From Sulfurimonas sp. (GTDB lineage Bacteria; Campylobacterota; Campylobacteria; Campylobacterales; Sulfurimonadaceae), in contig JAKFWK010000004.1 of the NCBI GenBank assembly GCA_021732045.1, positions 281,614 to 345,613 on the forward strand: 64,000 bases of DNA, in the 5' to 3' direction. The translations under genes were made by a program, and so were the position numbers. The notes under the pieces were generated by a model, which had not been told where the DNA came from, searched no databases, and was given only the letters and a program-made list of their open reading frames with translations. Of this stretch, positions 9,736 through 18,772 are shown one piece after another. Each line of letters begins with the position of its first letter. Positions within the stretch are counted from its first letter, which is position 1.

Positions 9736-10515
9736 TTACGCTCTCTCTTTAGCTTTCTTTTTTTCATCTTTTAGAAATGTATAAAGAGCAGAGTATTCAC
9801 TTCTTGTTAAAAATCTTACCTTTCCAACTGGAAGATTGTTTAGTTCAATCTCGGCAAAGCTGACTCTTTTGAGGTCAACAATCTCTGCTCCAAAGTGAGC
9901 AAAAAATCGTCTAAGTTCACGGTTTTTACCCTCATTTAGTGCTACTTTTAGGATTGAGTAGTCGCCTTGATTTTTCTGTATTTTGTATCCTATAAAAGGA
10001 TTTATTGTCATAGATGTTATTTTGCTTTTTTCATGTCCGCCAGCAGTCGCATCTTCAAGAACTAAACCTTGAAGCATCGCACTCTCCATATCTCTTGTGA
10101 TTTCGCCTTTGATTTTTAGCCTATAAACTCTCTCTAAATCCGATTCCATAAGCGCTGATGCTATCTTTGAAGCATCAGTAAGCAGTAACAATCCTTCAGA
10201 TGCAAAGTCAAGTCTTCCAACTGGGATGTAGTGTTTGTACTCTTTTCCTAGAGTGTCATAGATGGTTCTTCTGCCTCTTGGATCGCTCTTTGTGACAAGT
10301 TCTCCTCTTGGTTTGTGATAGACAATAACAGTGTATTTGTCTCTAACGCTAACTTGTTTACCGCTAACATAAACGGTATCGACTCCCTCTTCAACCTGCG
10401 TAGCTGGATTTGTCTCAATCGTACCATTAACTCTGACGAATCCATCTTGAATGGTTTTATCTGCTTCTCTTCTTGAGTAGCTTGCGTGGTGCGCAATGTA
10501 TTTGTTTAATCTCAT
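9736..10515 (-). CDS. rluB: rRNA pseudouridine synthase, RsuA/RluB/RluE family
   Basis: A 259-residue protein with an N-terminal S4 RNA-binding domain (MRLNKYIAHHASYSRREADK) and a pseudouridine synthase domain. The catalytic motif VGRLDFASEGLLLLTD carries the essential Asp. Family members convert uridines of 23S (RluB) or 16S (RsuA) rRNA to pseudouridine; the length and S4 domain favour RluB, but the target cannot be decided from sequence alone. It starts with ATG one base after the stop of kdsD. The C-terminus is Lys/Ala-rich and basic. Confidence 0.88.
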   Translation of the reverse strand: MRLNKYIAHHASYSRREADKTIQDGFVRVNGTIETNPATQVEEGVDTVYVSGKQVSVRDKYTVIVYHKPRGELVTKSDPRGRRTIYDTLGKEYKHYIPVGRLDFASEGLLLLTDASKIASALMESDLERVYRLKIKGEITRDMESAMLQGLVLEDATAGGHEKSKITSMTINPFIGYKIQKNQGDYSILKVALNEGKNRELRRFFAHFGAEIVDLKRVSFAEIELNNLPVGKVRFLTRSEYSALYTFLKDEKKKAKERA

Positions 10516-10516
10516 A

Positions 10517-11482
10517 TTACGAGCCTATTCCTCTTTCTATCAAAGTATGGATGTGAAGCACGCCTTTTACTTTTTTATCTCTATCCGTTACAACTAAAAG
10601 CTGTATCTTCATCTCTTCAATCATCACAAGTGCTTCACTTGCAAGTATGTTTTCATCATCTACTGTTTTTGGATTTTTTGTTGCGTATTTTAAAACACTC
10701 TCTTCAAGTGAGAAATCACTGCTCATAAGCGCTCTTCGGATATCTCCATCGCTCATAAGCGCTAAGAGTTTGCCACCTTCATCTACAACCAAAACAGTTC
10801 CAAGTCTGCCTTCGCCAATCTTTACAATCGCATCTTTAACCTTTGTATCAGCACTCACGATAGGCAAATCTTTAACTCGCATCAAATCACTGATTTTTAC
10901 AAAAAGCTGTTTTCCTAACGCTCCGCCAGGATGAAAAGATGCAAAATCACTCTTTTTAAAATTTCTTGCTCTCATAAGACAAACTGCGAGTGCGTCGCCA
11001 AGTGCCAGAGTTAGCGTGGTCGAACTAGTTGGTGCGATATTTAGCGGACAAGCCTCTTTTTCAACAACCACAGAGATAACAACATCGCTAAATTTTGCAA
11101 GTGTAGAATTTTTATCTCTTGTCATCCCAATTAGTGGTGTTTCAAACCTTTTTACATGGGGAAGAATCGAGCTTAACTCTTCGCTCTCTCCGCTGTAGCT
11201 AATCGCAATAACTACATCATCTTTGCCAATCATCCCTAAATCGCCATGAAGCGCTTCAGTTGGATGTAGGAAAAAACTAGGCGTTCCAGTTGAGGCAAAA
11301 GTCGCCGCCATTTTTGCGCCGATTAAACCAGATTTTCCAACGCCAGTTACAATAAGCTTGCCTTTGCATCCAAGGATAATCTCAACTGCTCTGCTAAAAT
11401 CATCATCCACATTTTTTGCACTCTCCAACAGAGTGTTTGCTTCGGTTGTTAAAGTCTCTTGTGCTATTTCTTTGTAATTCAT
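10517..11482 (-). CDS. kdsD: Arabinose-5-phosphate isomerase KdsD (KpsF/GutQ family)
   Basis: A 321-residue protein with an N-terminal SIS domain (TGVGKSGLIGAKMAATFAST, then HPTEALHGDLGMI) and two C-terminal CBS repeats (about residues 205-320). KdsD converts ribulose 5-phosphate to arabinose 5-phosphate, the first step to KDO for lipopolysaccharide. I prefer the ATG at 11482 (MNYKEIAQE) over a GTG five codons upstream because family members begin near this point. It is divergent from purN, with about 60 bases between the starts. Confidence 0.9.
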   Translation of the reverse strand: MNYKEIAQETLTTEANTLLESAKNVDDDFSRAVEIILGCKGKLIVTGVGKSGLIGAKMAATFASTGTPSFFLHPTEALHGDLGMIGKDDVVIAISYSGESEELSSILPHVKRFETPLIGMTRDKNSTLAKFSDVVISVVVEKEACPLNIAPTSSTTLTLALGDALAVCLMRARNFKKSDFASFHPGGALGKQLFVKISDLMRVKDLPIVSADTKVKDAIVKIGEGRLGTVLVVDEGGKLLALMSDGDIRRALMSSDFSLEESVLKYATKNPKTVDDENILASEALVMIEEMKIQLLVVTDRDKKVKGVLHIHTLIERGIGS

Positions 11483-11489
11483 GGCGTAA

Positions 11490-11517
11490 TTGTACACTTT
11501 TATTACTTTGGTATAAT
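11490..11517 (+). promoter_or_regulatory. Sigma70-type promoter for purN
   Basis: TTGTAC at 11490-11495 and TATAAT at 11512-11517, separated by 16 bases, precede the purN start by 24 bases. The -10 is extended by TTGG. The -35 lies at the very start of the divergent kdsD gene. Confidence 0.6.
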
Positions 11518-11541
11518 GCCAATATCTTAAAAAGTAGTGTG

Positions 11542-12117
11542 ATGATGAAAAAAATAGTAATTCTCTTTAGCGGTGATGGGTTTAATGCGCAAAATATTGT
11601 AAAAGAGCTGCACAACAAAGAGTGTATTGTTTTAGCAGGAATCACAAACAACGCAGATGCAAAAGGGATCCAAAAACTTCAAGATTTGGGCATAAAAGTT
11701 GAGGTTCTGGAGCATACGAATTTTAACTCTCGCACCGAGTTTGATGAAGAGCTTGTAAAACTTATAGAGTCGTATAAGCCAGATTTGAGTGTTCTGAGTG
11801 GATTTATGAGAATTCTAAGCACTGCTTTTACTTCAAAAATCAACTCCATAAATCTTCATCCTTCACTTCTGCCAAAATACAAAGGTGCAAAGGCGATAGA
11901 GGAGAGTTACTTGAGCAAAGACAGCCTTTTTGGAGTGAGTGTTCACTGGGTAAATAGCGAGCTTGATGGTGGTGAAATAATTTTGCAAAAAAGCCTAACA
12001 AGGGTTGACGATGATAGTTTTGAGGTGTTTAAAGCAAAGATAAAAGAGTTAGAGTTTGAGATAATGCCAAAAGCGGTAGTTGAAGCTCTATTATGCCCAA
12101 CTTTAGGGCACAAGTAG
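11542..12117 (+). CDS. purN: Phosphoribosylglycinamide formyltransferase PurN
   Basis: A 191-residue enzyme of de novo purine synthesis that transfers formyl from 10-formyl-THF to GAR. It shows the N-terminal FSGDGFNAQNI loop, the catalytic NLHPSLLPKYKG segment with Asn and His, and VSVHWVNSELDGGEI with the catalytic Asp. Two tandem ATG codons (11542, 11545) are possible starts. The frame stays open upstream to 11416, but that part lies over the kdsD start and contains the promoter, so it is not coding. It is convergent with the cytochrome c peroxidase gene, five bases apart. Confidence 0.93.
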   Translation: MMKKIVILFSGDGFNAQNIVKELHNKECIVLAGITNNADAKGIQKLQDLGIKVEVLEHTNFNSRTEFDEELVKLIESYKPDLSVLSGFMRILSTAFTSKINSINLHPSLLPKYKGAKAIEESYLSKDSLFGVSVHWVNSELDGGEIILQKSLTRVDDDSFEVFKAKIKELEFEIMPKAVVEALLCPTLGHK

Positions 12118-12122
12118 AAAAA

Positions 12123-13142
12123 TTAGTTTATATCTGACTTTGGAGTTAACGCTGTTGAAGATGGTAATTGTGGAAGTACGATTGTCTTTTTTCTTCCCTC
12201 TAGTGACTTTAGAAATGCTTCAATTTCGCTAGCTTCTTTGTCTGTTATAGTTGTGCCGAGTTGGATTCTACCCATCTCTTTTATAGCATCTTTAAGTTCC
12301 CAGAACTGACCATTATGGAAATATGGTGCCGTTTGAGTAATATTTCTTAGTGTTGGTACTTTTACTAGACCATCTTTGTTCCCTCTAAAATCACCAACTT
12401 CTTGGAACTTATAAGTGCCAGTTACATTAAACGCATTCATCTCGCCACCAACAGCTATTCCAGTATGACAAGTTACACAACCCTTATCTATAAATGTTTT
12501 TAGCCCAGCTTTTTGTTCTTTTGTAAGTGCATTTTTCTTGCCATTTAAAAAGTCGTCATAAGCCGATGGAGTAACAAGTACTCTCTCAAATGTAGCGATA
12601 GTATCTGCTACCTTTTCAAAAGTTATTTTTACATCTTTGCCATAAGCATCTTTGAAATCCTTCACATATTGAGGCATAGAGGTCACAACTGCAACCACAT
12701 GTTCAGGTGTTGCAGACATCTCTGGAGCAGCTTGGATAGGACCTTGCGCTTGCGCTTCTAGATGAGCATCTCTGCCGTCCCAAAACTGTGATGAGAAAAA
12801 TACTGCATTATAAACTGTTGGCGAGTTTAGATGATGAGGGTTTGCGGTCCACTTATGCCCAATAGCGGCTGAAATACCATCGTCGCCACCTTCGCTTAGG
12901 TTGTGGCGACTGTTACAACTTATGAAACCACTTTTTGATAGACGAGGATCAAAATATAGTTTTTTGCCAAGCTCAACTTTTTTGCCGGTTATAGGGTTTT
13001 TTGGATTATCAATTAACTTCATAAGCGCGGCTTTTGAGCTAGGAATAGCCACAAGACCAGCTTTTTTTGCGTCATCAACTAAGCTAGAAGCAAGAAGAGA
13101 AGAGGTTATGAGTACGACTGAGAGGGCTATTTTTTTATACAT
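12123..13142 (-). CDS. Di-heme cytochrome c peroxidase family protein with altered first heme motif
   Basis: A 339-residue periplasmic protein; residues 1-19 are a signal peptide and AAGGAATC precedes the ATG at 13142. It follows the bacterial CcpA/MauG layout: LGKKLYFDPRLS, the first heme site near residue 76, SSQFWDGRDAHLE, the second heme site CVTCH (222-226), and the C-terminal PTLRNITQTAPYFHNG. Bacterial CCPs reduce H2O2 with electrons from cytochrome c. The first heme site reads CNSRH instead of CxxCH: codon 79 is CGC (Arg) at 12906-12908, one base from TGC (Cys). The rest is intact, so the protein would keep one normal heme and perhaps one single-thioether heme. Confidence 0.88.
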   Translation of the reverse strand: MYKKIALSVVLITSSLLASSLVDDAKKAGLVAIPSSKAALMKLIDNPKNPITGKKVELGKKLYFDPRLSKSGFISCNSRHNLSEGGDDGISAAIGHKWTANPHHLNSPTVYNAVFFSSQFWDGRDAHLEAQAQGPIQAAPEMSATPEHVVAVVTSMPQYVKDFKDAYGKDVKITFEKVADTIATFERVLVTPSAYDDFLNGKKNALTKEQKAGLKTFIDKGCVTCHTGIAVGGEMNAFNVTGTYKFQEVGDFRGNKDGLVKVPTLRNITQTAPYFHNGQFWELKDAIKEMGRIQLGTTITDKEASEIEAFLKSLEGRKKTIVLPQLPSSTALTPKSDIN

Positions 13143-13230
13143 AAAGATTCCTTTTTGTGTGTTGTATGACATTTTATATCTATTGTACTGAATTTGGTAT
13201 AATAATCAACAAATAGTTTCAAGGATTAAT

Positions 13231-13965
13231 ATGAGAGACAAGCTAGGAAAGTGCACAACAAGTATTAATGTACATAAATTAGACAAAAGATTTTTGAGCT
13301 ATAACACGCTGATTTTAGCAGAAGAAGGGTCTGGTAAAACAAATTTAGCGTGCAGGATAAGAAATTTTGCAATTGATAGCGGAGTAGCAACGCTCTATAT
13401 GGATTTTGCAGATTCAAACGAAGAGGATATTGAGATAAGATACAAAGATGAGTATTTCAACTACATAAGATTTGAAGAGAGTGAGGAGTTTGACGCTAAA
13501 TTTAAGCAGTTAATTTCTGAGAAAAAACATATTTATATGGCAACAAATCCAAACTATTTCTCAAATAAAAGAGATATAAGAAGTAGATTATCTCAAGTAA
13601 TCACACAGCAAGAGTTAATAGATAACTACTACTACTTTTTTCATGATATAGAAAATTTAAATGGTTTTTATACAAAATTTGAGGATTTTTTACTTTATAT
13701 GTTGGGCTTTATGAATCTAAAAAAATATGGATTTACATTTTTAGCTCAGCCTCATAGCACTTTTGAGAGCCAGCAGATAAAACTGCTTTTTACATATCTT
13801 TATCTTGGAAAATGCTCAAACCTAAACTATTTTAACACAGCAAAACTAAAAACACTATCAAAAAATAAGTTCTTTTTTCAGTATAGAACAGCTCATCCAA
13901 CACTCGCTTTTAGCGATATAAAGAGCGATTTTGTGCAGATAGATGAGTACAAGATCGAGGAGTAG
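13231..13965 (+). CDS. P-loop ATPase of unknown function
   Basis: A 244-residue protein with a clear Walker A, LAEEGSGKTNLA, at about residues 29-40 and a possible Walker B, VATLYMDFAD, near 54. No membrane segment is visible. The C-terminal half has aromatic-rich helices (NYYYFFHDIENLNGFY). The P-loop suggests ATP binding, perhaps of the ATPase/GTPase KAP-like or DUF87-like kind, but I cannot assign a family. A TATAAT at 13198-13203 precedes it. It ends two bases before the GTG of nnr, so the two share a transcript. Function is not known to me. Confidence 0.6.
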   Translation: MRDKLGKCTTSINVHKLDKRFLSYNTLILAEEGSGKTNLACRIRNFAIDSGVATLYMDFADSNEEDIEIRYKDEYFNYIRFEESEEFDAKFKQLISEKKHIYMATNPNYFSNKRDIRSRLSQVITQQELIDNYYYFFHDIENLNGFYTKFEDFLLYMLGFMNLKKYGFTFLAQPHSTFESQQIKLLFTYLYLGKCSNLNYFNTAKLKTLSKNKFFFQYRTAHPTLAFSDIKSDFVQIDEYKIEE

Positions 13966-13967
13966 GG

Positions 13968-15335
13968 GTGCAAAATCTTTTTGACGAGGTAGTATCACTA
14001 GACAGAAGATGTTATGAGGAGTTTTTCTTAAGTGAGGATCTGCTTATGGAACATGCCGCGGGTGGCATGGCTGCTTATATCAGAGAGAATTTTCCTAAAA
14101 ATTCAAAAATAATAGTTGTTTGCGGAGCCTCAAATAATGGAGCCGATGGTTTGGCTCTTGCTAGGATTTTGCATGGAGATTATGCCGTTTCTATCTTTTA
14201 CGCAAACAAGCCAAAATCAGCAATGGCACTTCTTCAAGAGAAACGAGCTAAGAGTATAGGTGTTAGAGAGTGCAGAGAGATTGAGGATTGTGCTGTTTTG
14301 GTGGATGCAATCTTTGGGACTGGTTTTGGTGGGGAATTAAGCACAGAATTAAGCATTCTTATTGAGAAAATGAACCAAATAAAAGCTTTTAAAATAGCGT
14401 GCGATATTCCATCGGCTTGGGTTTTTAAAGCAGATGTCACACTAACAATGGGTGCTTTAAAAAAGAGTATGTTTTTAGATGAAACAAAAGAGAGAATAGG
14501 GGAAATAAAAGTTATAGATCTTGGGGTTTCTAGGAGTTTTTATGAGACAAAAAGCAACTGGAGACTTCTTGATTTAGGTGATATAAAACTTCCAAATAGA
14601 GAAAAACAAGATGTTCACAAGGGGAACTATGGGCATCTGGCAATAGCCTCAGGGAGTAAAATTGGAGCCGGTGTAATCAGTGGTTTGAGTGCTTTAAGGT
14701 TTGGAAGTGGGCTAGTAACGCTTGTTGGGTATGAGAATCCACAAATTCCGCACACACTGATGTATTCTCATGAGTTACCAAAAAATAGCACTGCATTAGC
14801 TATTGGCATGGGGCTTGGAGAGGAATTTAGTATAATTGAGTTAGATAAATTTTTAGATAACAATCTTCCACTAATCGGAGATGCGGATATTTTTTATATG
14901 CCGATTCTTTTAGAGATTTTAAAGAGACAAAGCGTTGTTCTAACGCCACATCCAAAAGAGTTTATCTCACTTTTAAAAATGACAAATATTGCAGATATAA
15001 GTGTTGAGGTTTTGCAGAAAAATCGTTTTTTTTATGCAGAGAAATTTTGCGCTAAGTTTCCAACAGCAGTACTGCTCTTAAAAGGTGCAAATGTAATAAT
15101 TGGTAAAGATGGCGATTTTTTTGTAAATCCGCACGGAACTTCTGCTCTTGCAAAAGGTGGTAGCGGGGATGTTTTAAGTGGGCTTATTGGCGCACTTTTG
15201 GCACAGGGTTATACACCATTAGACTCTGCGATAAACGGCTCTTTGGCTCACGCTCTTTTGAGTAAAAATTATGATGGAGTTGATTTTTCGCTCACTCCAG
15301 ATGAGTTAATAAGCGGAATTGGTAAACTTAAATAA
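13968..15335 (+). CDS. nnr: Bifunctional NAD(P)H-hydrate epimerase / ADP-dependent dehydratase
   Basis: A 455-residue metabolite-repair enzyme. Residues 1-200 are the YjeF N-terminal epimerase (CGASNNGADGLALARIL, DAIFGTGFGGEL). Residues 210-455 are the ribokinase-like dehydratase, with HKGNYGHLAIASGS, VLTPHPKEF and the nucleotide-binding AKGGSGDVLSGLIGA. It repairs hydrated NAD(P)H. GTG at 13968 is the start; it begins within two bases of the previous stop, so translational coupling is likely. Length fits the fused bacterial form. Confidence 0.93.
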   Translation: MQNLFDEVVSLDRRCYEEFFLSEDLLMEHAAGGMAAYIRENFPKNSKIIVVCGASNNGADGLALARILHGDYAVSIFYANKPKSAMALLQEKRAKSIGVRECREIEDCAVLVDAIFGTGFGGELSTELSILIEKMNQIKAFKIACDIPSAWVFKADVTLTMGALKKSMFLDETKERIGEIKVIDLGVSRSFYETKSNWRLLDLGDIKLPNREKQDVHKGNYGHLAIASGSKIGAGVISGLSALRFGSGLVTLVGYENPQIPHTLMYSHELPKNSTALAIGMGLGEEFSIIELDKFLDNNLPLIGDADIFYMPILLEILKRQSVVLTPHPKEFISLLKMTNIADISVEVLQKNRFFYAEKFCAKFPTAVLLLKGANVIIGKDGDFFVNPHGTSALAKGGSGDVLSGLIGALLAQGYTPLDSAINGSLAHALLSKNYDGVDFSLTPDELISGIGKLK

Positions 15336-15398
15336 TAACAAACCTTACATTTTTGAAAAATTTGTTTTGGTGTGTAATATCAGATAATAAGGAATAAT

Positions 15399-16178
15399 AT
15401 GAAAGATATACTAAAAATTGGAAAGTACGAATTAGGTTCTAGGTTAATTGTTGGAAGTGGAAAATATAAAGATTTTTTAACAACAAAAGAGGCAACTCTT
15501 GCAAGTGGAAGCGAACTAATTACGGTAGCTGTTCGTAGGCTTAATATCACAGACCCAGATAAAGAAAATTTGCGAGACACATTTAAAGGTACAAATGTAA
15601 AGTTTTTACCAAACTCTGCTGGATGTACTACTGCAGAGGAAGCGATAACAACTTTTCGTTTAACTCGTGAGGCAACGGGGATTGATTTGATAAAACTTGA
15701 GGTAATCGGCGATACCTTAAAAACTCTCTATCCGGATGTTTTGGAAACTATTAAGGCTTGCGAAATTTTGGCTCGTGAAGGTTTTACTATTATGGCATAC
15801 ACTTCAGATGATCCGATCATGGCAAAAAGACTCGAAGATGCAGGAGCTCACGCTATTATGCCTCTTGCTGCGCCTATTGGGAGTGGTTTAGGAATTCAAA
15901 ATCCTTACAATATAGTTTTTATCCGTGAGGCGGTTGGTGTTCCAGTTATAGTAGATGCTGGCATCGGGTGTGCTAGTGACGCGGCTTATGCTATGGAGCT
16001 TGGAGCTGACGGCGTACTTACAAACACGGCAATTGCCGGCGCGCAAAACCCAATAATGATGGCAGAAGCAATGAAACATGCAGTAATTGCTGGGCGAATG
16101 AGTTATCTCTCTGGACGAATCGCAAAACGACCATATGCAACGGCGTCAAGCCCAATAAACGGGATGATACAGTTTTAA
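15399..16178 (+). CDS. thiG: Thiazole synthase ThiG
   Basis: A 259-residue TIM-barrel enzyme, preceded by AAGGA. It has the Schiff-base lysine in [10 protein letters not shown], the [16 protein letters not shown] phosphate loop and [20 protein letters not shown]. ThiG condenses deoxyxylulose phosphate, dehydroglycine and ThiS-thiocarboxylate to the thiazole of thiamine. No other thi gene is in the window, so the pathway is dispersed. It lies 63 bases after nnr and is read the same way. Confidence 0.95.
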   Translation: MKDILKIGKYELGSRLIVGSGKYKDFLTTKEATLASGSELITVAVRRLNITDPDKENLRDTFKGTNVKFLPNSAGCTTAEEAITTFRLTREATGIDLIKLEVIGDTLKTLYPDVLETIKACEILAREGFTIMAYTSDDPIMAKRLEDAGAHAIMPLAAPIGSGLGIQNPYNIVFIREAVGVPVIVDAGIGCASDAAYAMELGADGVLTNTAIAGAQNPIMMAEAMKHAVIAGRMSYLSGRIAKRPYATASSPINGMIQF

Positions 16179-16200
16179 AAAGTTATATCTATCTTTGACA

Positions 16201-16476
16201 CTAAATCTCAATTTTATTTGAGAGATGTGTCATAAGTAGAAGTTGCCCCATTCCCTCAAAGAATTTATCAACTCCCATATCTTTGGCATTAAGTGACTTC
16301 TCAAGTGCAGTTAAAAAAACAATCTGCGACTCATCGGATGCCATCATAAAAGTCTCTAAAATATAACCAAATGTAAGAGTATGTGTCTCGCCGTTTACAA
16401 CAAACCCTATTGAAGAGTTGATGTCAATTCCCTCTTGCAGTAGAAGATTCTTACACTTTTGCTCTATCGCACTCAT
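16201..16476 (-). CDS. Small conserved-looking protein of unknown function
   Basis: A 91-residue soluble protein whose ATG overlaps the final TGA of the symporter reading by 4 bases (ATGA), a strong sign that it is a real, coupled gene. It looks helical, with FGYILETFMMASDESQ and a C-terminal EGMGQLLLMTHLSNK; one cysteine near the N-terminus. I recognise no family. The coupling implies that the intact symporter frame is the ancestral state. Confidence 0.6.
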   Translation of the reverse strand: MSAIEQKCKNLLLQEGIDINSSIGFVVNGETHTLTFGYILETFMMASDESQIVFLTALEKSLNAKDMGVDKFFEGMGQLLLMTHLSNKIEI

Positions 16477-17917
16477 CTTATCGCCTCCGCGTCAAGTTCC
16501 CCGCTTTTTAGTTTTGCCATATAGACATTAAGCTGTGTTTTAACATCTCCACTAAGAATAAAGAGTCCTAAAATATTAGGTAGCGCCATCATTAAAAATA
16601 GCATAGAGCTAAAATCAACCATTACGCCGGTATTAACAACTGTACTAATGATTGTAAGTGAGAGAAAAATCAGTTTATATATATAGATGAGTTTGAGCCA
16701 AAAAGATAAACCCAAGCGCGTTCTCCATAATATGACCAAGAGATAAGAGTTGAAAAAGCAAACATAAATATGCTTGCTGTCAAAATGATAGGAAACCACC
16801 AAATAACTGTTCCATATGCTACGCTCGTTAAGGCAGCGCCTTGTTTTGCCTCTATGAGTGCCATATATGCCCCGTCGTGAGCATAAACACCAGTAATCAC
16901 AATAACAAGTGCCGTCATCGTGCATATAACAACAGTGTCGATAAATGGCTCGTATAGTGCGATAAGACCTTGTCTGATTGCATATTTTGTTTTTGCCGGG
17001 GCATGTGCTATTGGGGATGAGCCAATACCTGCTTCATTTGAAAAAGCAGCTCTTTGGAATCCTTGTATGATGGCGCCAAGAGTACCGCCATAAACCGCAC
17101 TTGCAGAGAATGCTTCATGAAAAATTATACTAAATGCATCATCTATTTTGTCAAAATGATATCCTAAAATCCAGATTGAAGCACCAATATAGACAATCGC
17201 CATAAAAGGAACAAGAACTTCAGTGGTTGATGCAATTCTTTTGATATCCCCAATAATAACAGAACCAACTAAAATCGCGATTATGATTCCAAAAACTATG
17301 GGATAGTGAGCAAAAAATGGTATCTCTTGAGAGACGGCGCTTAGCGCTTGAGATACTTGAAAAGTGTTTCCGCCACCAATTGCACCACCAATCATAAGAA
17401 CTGCAAAAATAAGAGAGAGGATTTTCCCAAATTTGGCATATCCCTTTTGTGCCAATCCTTTTGAGAGATACTCCATGGCACCGCCCATAATGCTTCCATC
17501 TTTTAGGAATTCCCTGTATTGGATTGAAAGTGTTACTTCTGTGAATTTTAGGCTCATTCCTAAAAAACCAGCAATTATCATCCAGAATGTAGCTCCTGGA
17601 CCACCTATTCCAATTGCAAGAGCAACACCTGCTATATTGCCAAGACCAACAGTAGCACTAAGGGCAGTTGTTAATGCTCCAAGAGATGAGATTTGACCAA
17701 CATCTTTTTCTGTGTCATATCTTCCTCTAAGTATGTCAAAAGAGTGTTTCATGGCTCTAAGGTTTATAAATTTTGTTAAAATTGTAAGATAGACCCCTCC
17801 AGAAATAAGCCAAGCAACAAGAAAAGGAAGTTTAACTCCATCGACATAACCAAACAGAATATCAAAAAAAAGAATTGCTTCTAAAAAAGAATTTATGTTA
17901 CTAAAAAATTCGCTCAA
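16473..17917 (-). pseudogene. Sodium:alanine symporter family (AGCS) gene, frameshifted at a TA repeat
   Basis: The first 415 codons (17917 to 16670) encode a typical AGCS transporter: TVGLGNIAGVALAIGIGGPG, IMGGAMEYL and GFQRAAFSNEAGIGSSPIAH, with about ten membrane helices. AGCS proteins import Ala/Gly with Na+. The frame ends early after LFGSNSSIYIN. The family's last helices continue in another frame (KLIFLSLTIIS... LMMALPNILGLFILSG) to 16473. The break lies in (TA)5 at 16676-16685; four TA units would restore one frame with SIYKLIF, matching the usual ..PYRILF segment. This could be phase variation, recent mutation or an error. The 415-residue form lacks the last one to two helices. Confidence 0.82.
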
Positions 17918-18076
17918 AATTTACCTCAAATGCTAAGTTAAAGAATTGTAACAAACTAATCTTAATCTCATTTTTAGTAACTTTTAAAAATTTATGATTA
18001 GACTATTGACATATTAATTGTAACTGACTATAATTTCGCCTCGTTAACCAGTCTAATAGCTGTTTATCGTGTAGGT

Positions 18077-18154
18077 CGGGGTGTAGCTCAGTATGGTTAG
18101 AGTACTTGGTTTGGGACCAAGGGGCCGAAGGTTCGAGTCCTTTCACCCCGACCA
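18077..18154 (+). tRNA. tRNA-Pro(TGG)
   Basis: Acceptor CGGGGTG pairs with CACCCCG. Anticodon stem CTTGG/CCAAG with loop TTTGGGA gives TGG. T-loop GTTCGAGTC and encoded CCA are present. It heads a five-gene tRNA cluster. Confidence 0.97.
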
Positions 18155-18180
18155 TTTTTTATTTTAATTGTTTTTAATAT

Positions 18181-18258
18181 GGTGGGATTAGCTCAGTTGG
18201 TTAGAGCACTGGTTTGTGGTGCCGGGGGTCACGGGTTCGAGCCCCGCATCCCACCCCA
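18181..18258 (+). tRNA. tRNA-His(GTG)
   Basis: Acceptor GTGGGAT/ATCCCAC, with an extra G at 18181 opposite C73, the tRNA-His hallmark. Anticodon loop TTGTGGT reads GTG. CCA is encoded. Confidence 0.96.
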
Positions 18259-18308
18259 TAATTAAATAAAAAAATGTAAAACCTAATAATAAAATATAAA
18301 ATATAGTG

Positions 18309-18385
18309 GCGTTCGTGGCTCAATTGGATAGAGTTTCGGACTTCGAATCCGACGGTTATAGGTTCGAATCCTATCGGGCGCACCA
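18309..18385 (+). tRNA. tRNA-Arg(TCG)
   Basis: Acceptor GCGTTCG/CGGGCGC with two G-T pairs. Anticodon stem TCGGA/TCCGA, loop CTTCGAA, anticodon TCG. CCA is encoded. Confidence 0.95.
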
Positions 18386-18399
18386 TTATTATAATGAAT

Positions 18400-18476
<77 letters not shown>

Positions 18477-18511
18477 CTTTACTTTAAAAGTAAAAATTAT
18501 TAGACAAATGT

Positions 18512-18596
18512 GCGGATGTGGTGAAATTGGTAGACACGCCAGACTTAGGATCTGGTGCCGCAAGGTGTGAAAGTTCGAGTCTTTTCATCCGCACCA
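18512..18596 (+). tRNA. tRNA-Leu(TAG)
   Basis: An 85-base class II tRNA with long variable arm. Acceptor GCGGATG/CATCCGC, anticodon stem CCAGA/TCTGG, loop CTTAGGA, anticodon TAG. CCA is encoded. Last of the cluster. Confidence 0.96.
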
Positions 18597-18731
18597 CCCA
18601 TAAAACCAAAATATTTTTTTGGATTTTCTTTCTTTTATTTCTTTCAAGAATTTAACTAAACATAAAACTTATTACATTAATTTTAAAAAATAAGTGCAAT
18701 TTCTATTTAAAATTAACTAATCAATTTTCTG

Positions 18732-18762
18732 CTCCTATAAAGTTGTCTCACTTTTATAGGAG
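18732..18762 (-). terminator. Hairpin downstream of fliD
   Basis: CTCCTATAAA (18732-18741) and TTTATAGGAG (18753-18762) form a perfect 10-bp stem with an 11-base loop just after the fliD stop. A short A/T-rich tail follows on the minus strand, so it is probably the fliD terminator. Confidence 0.55.
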
Positions 18763-18772
18763 GGAGCTAAAA

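Noticed and set aside
11416..11541. N-terminal extension of purN
   Set aside because: It overlaps the kdsD start and contains the purN promoter; family members start at MMKKIVILFSG.
18201..18386. 61-codon minus-strand ORF across the tRNA cluster
   Set aside because: It is the antisense of tRNA-His and tRNA-Arg; the apparent protein is the well-known false ORF that tRNA genes create.
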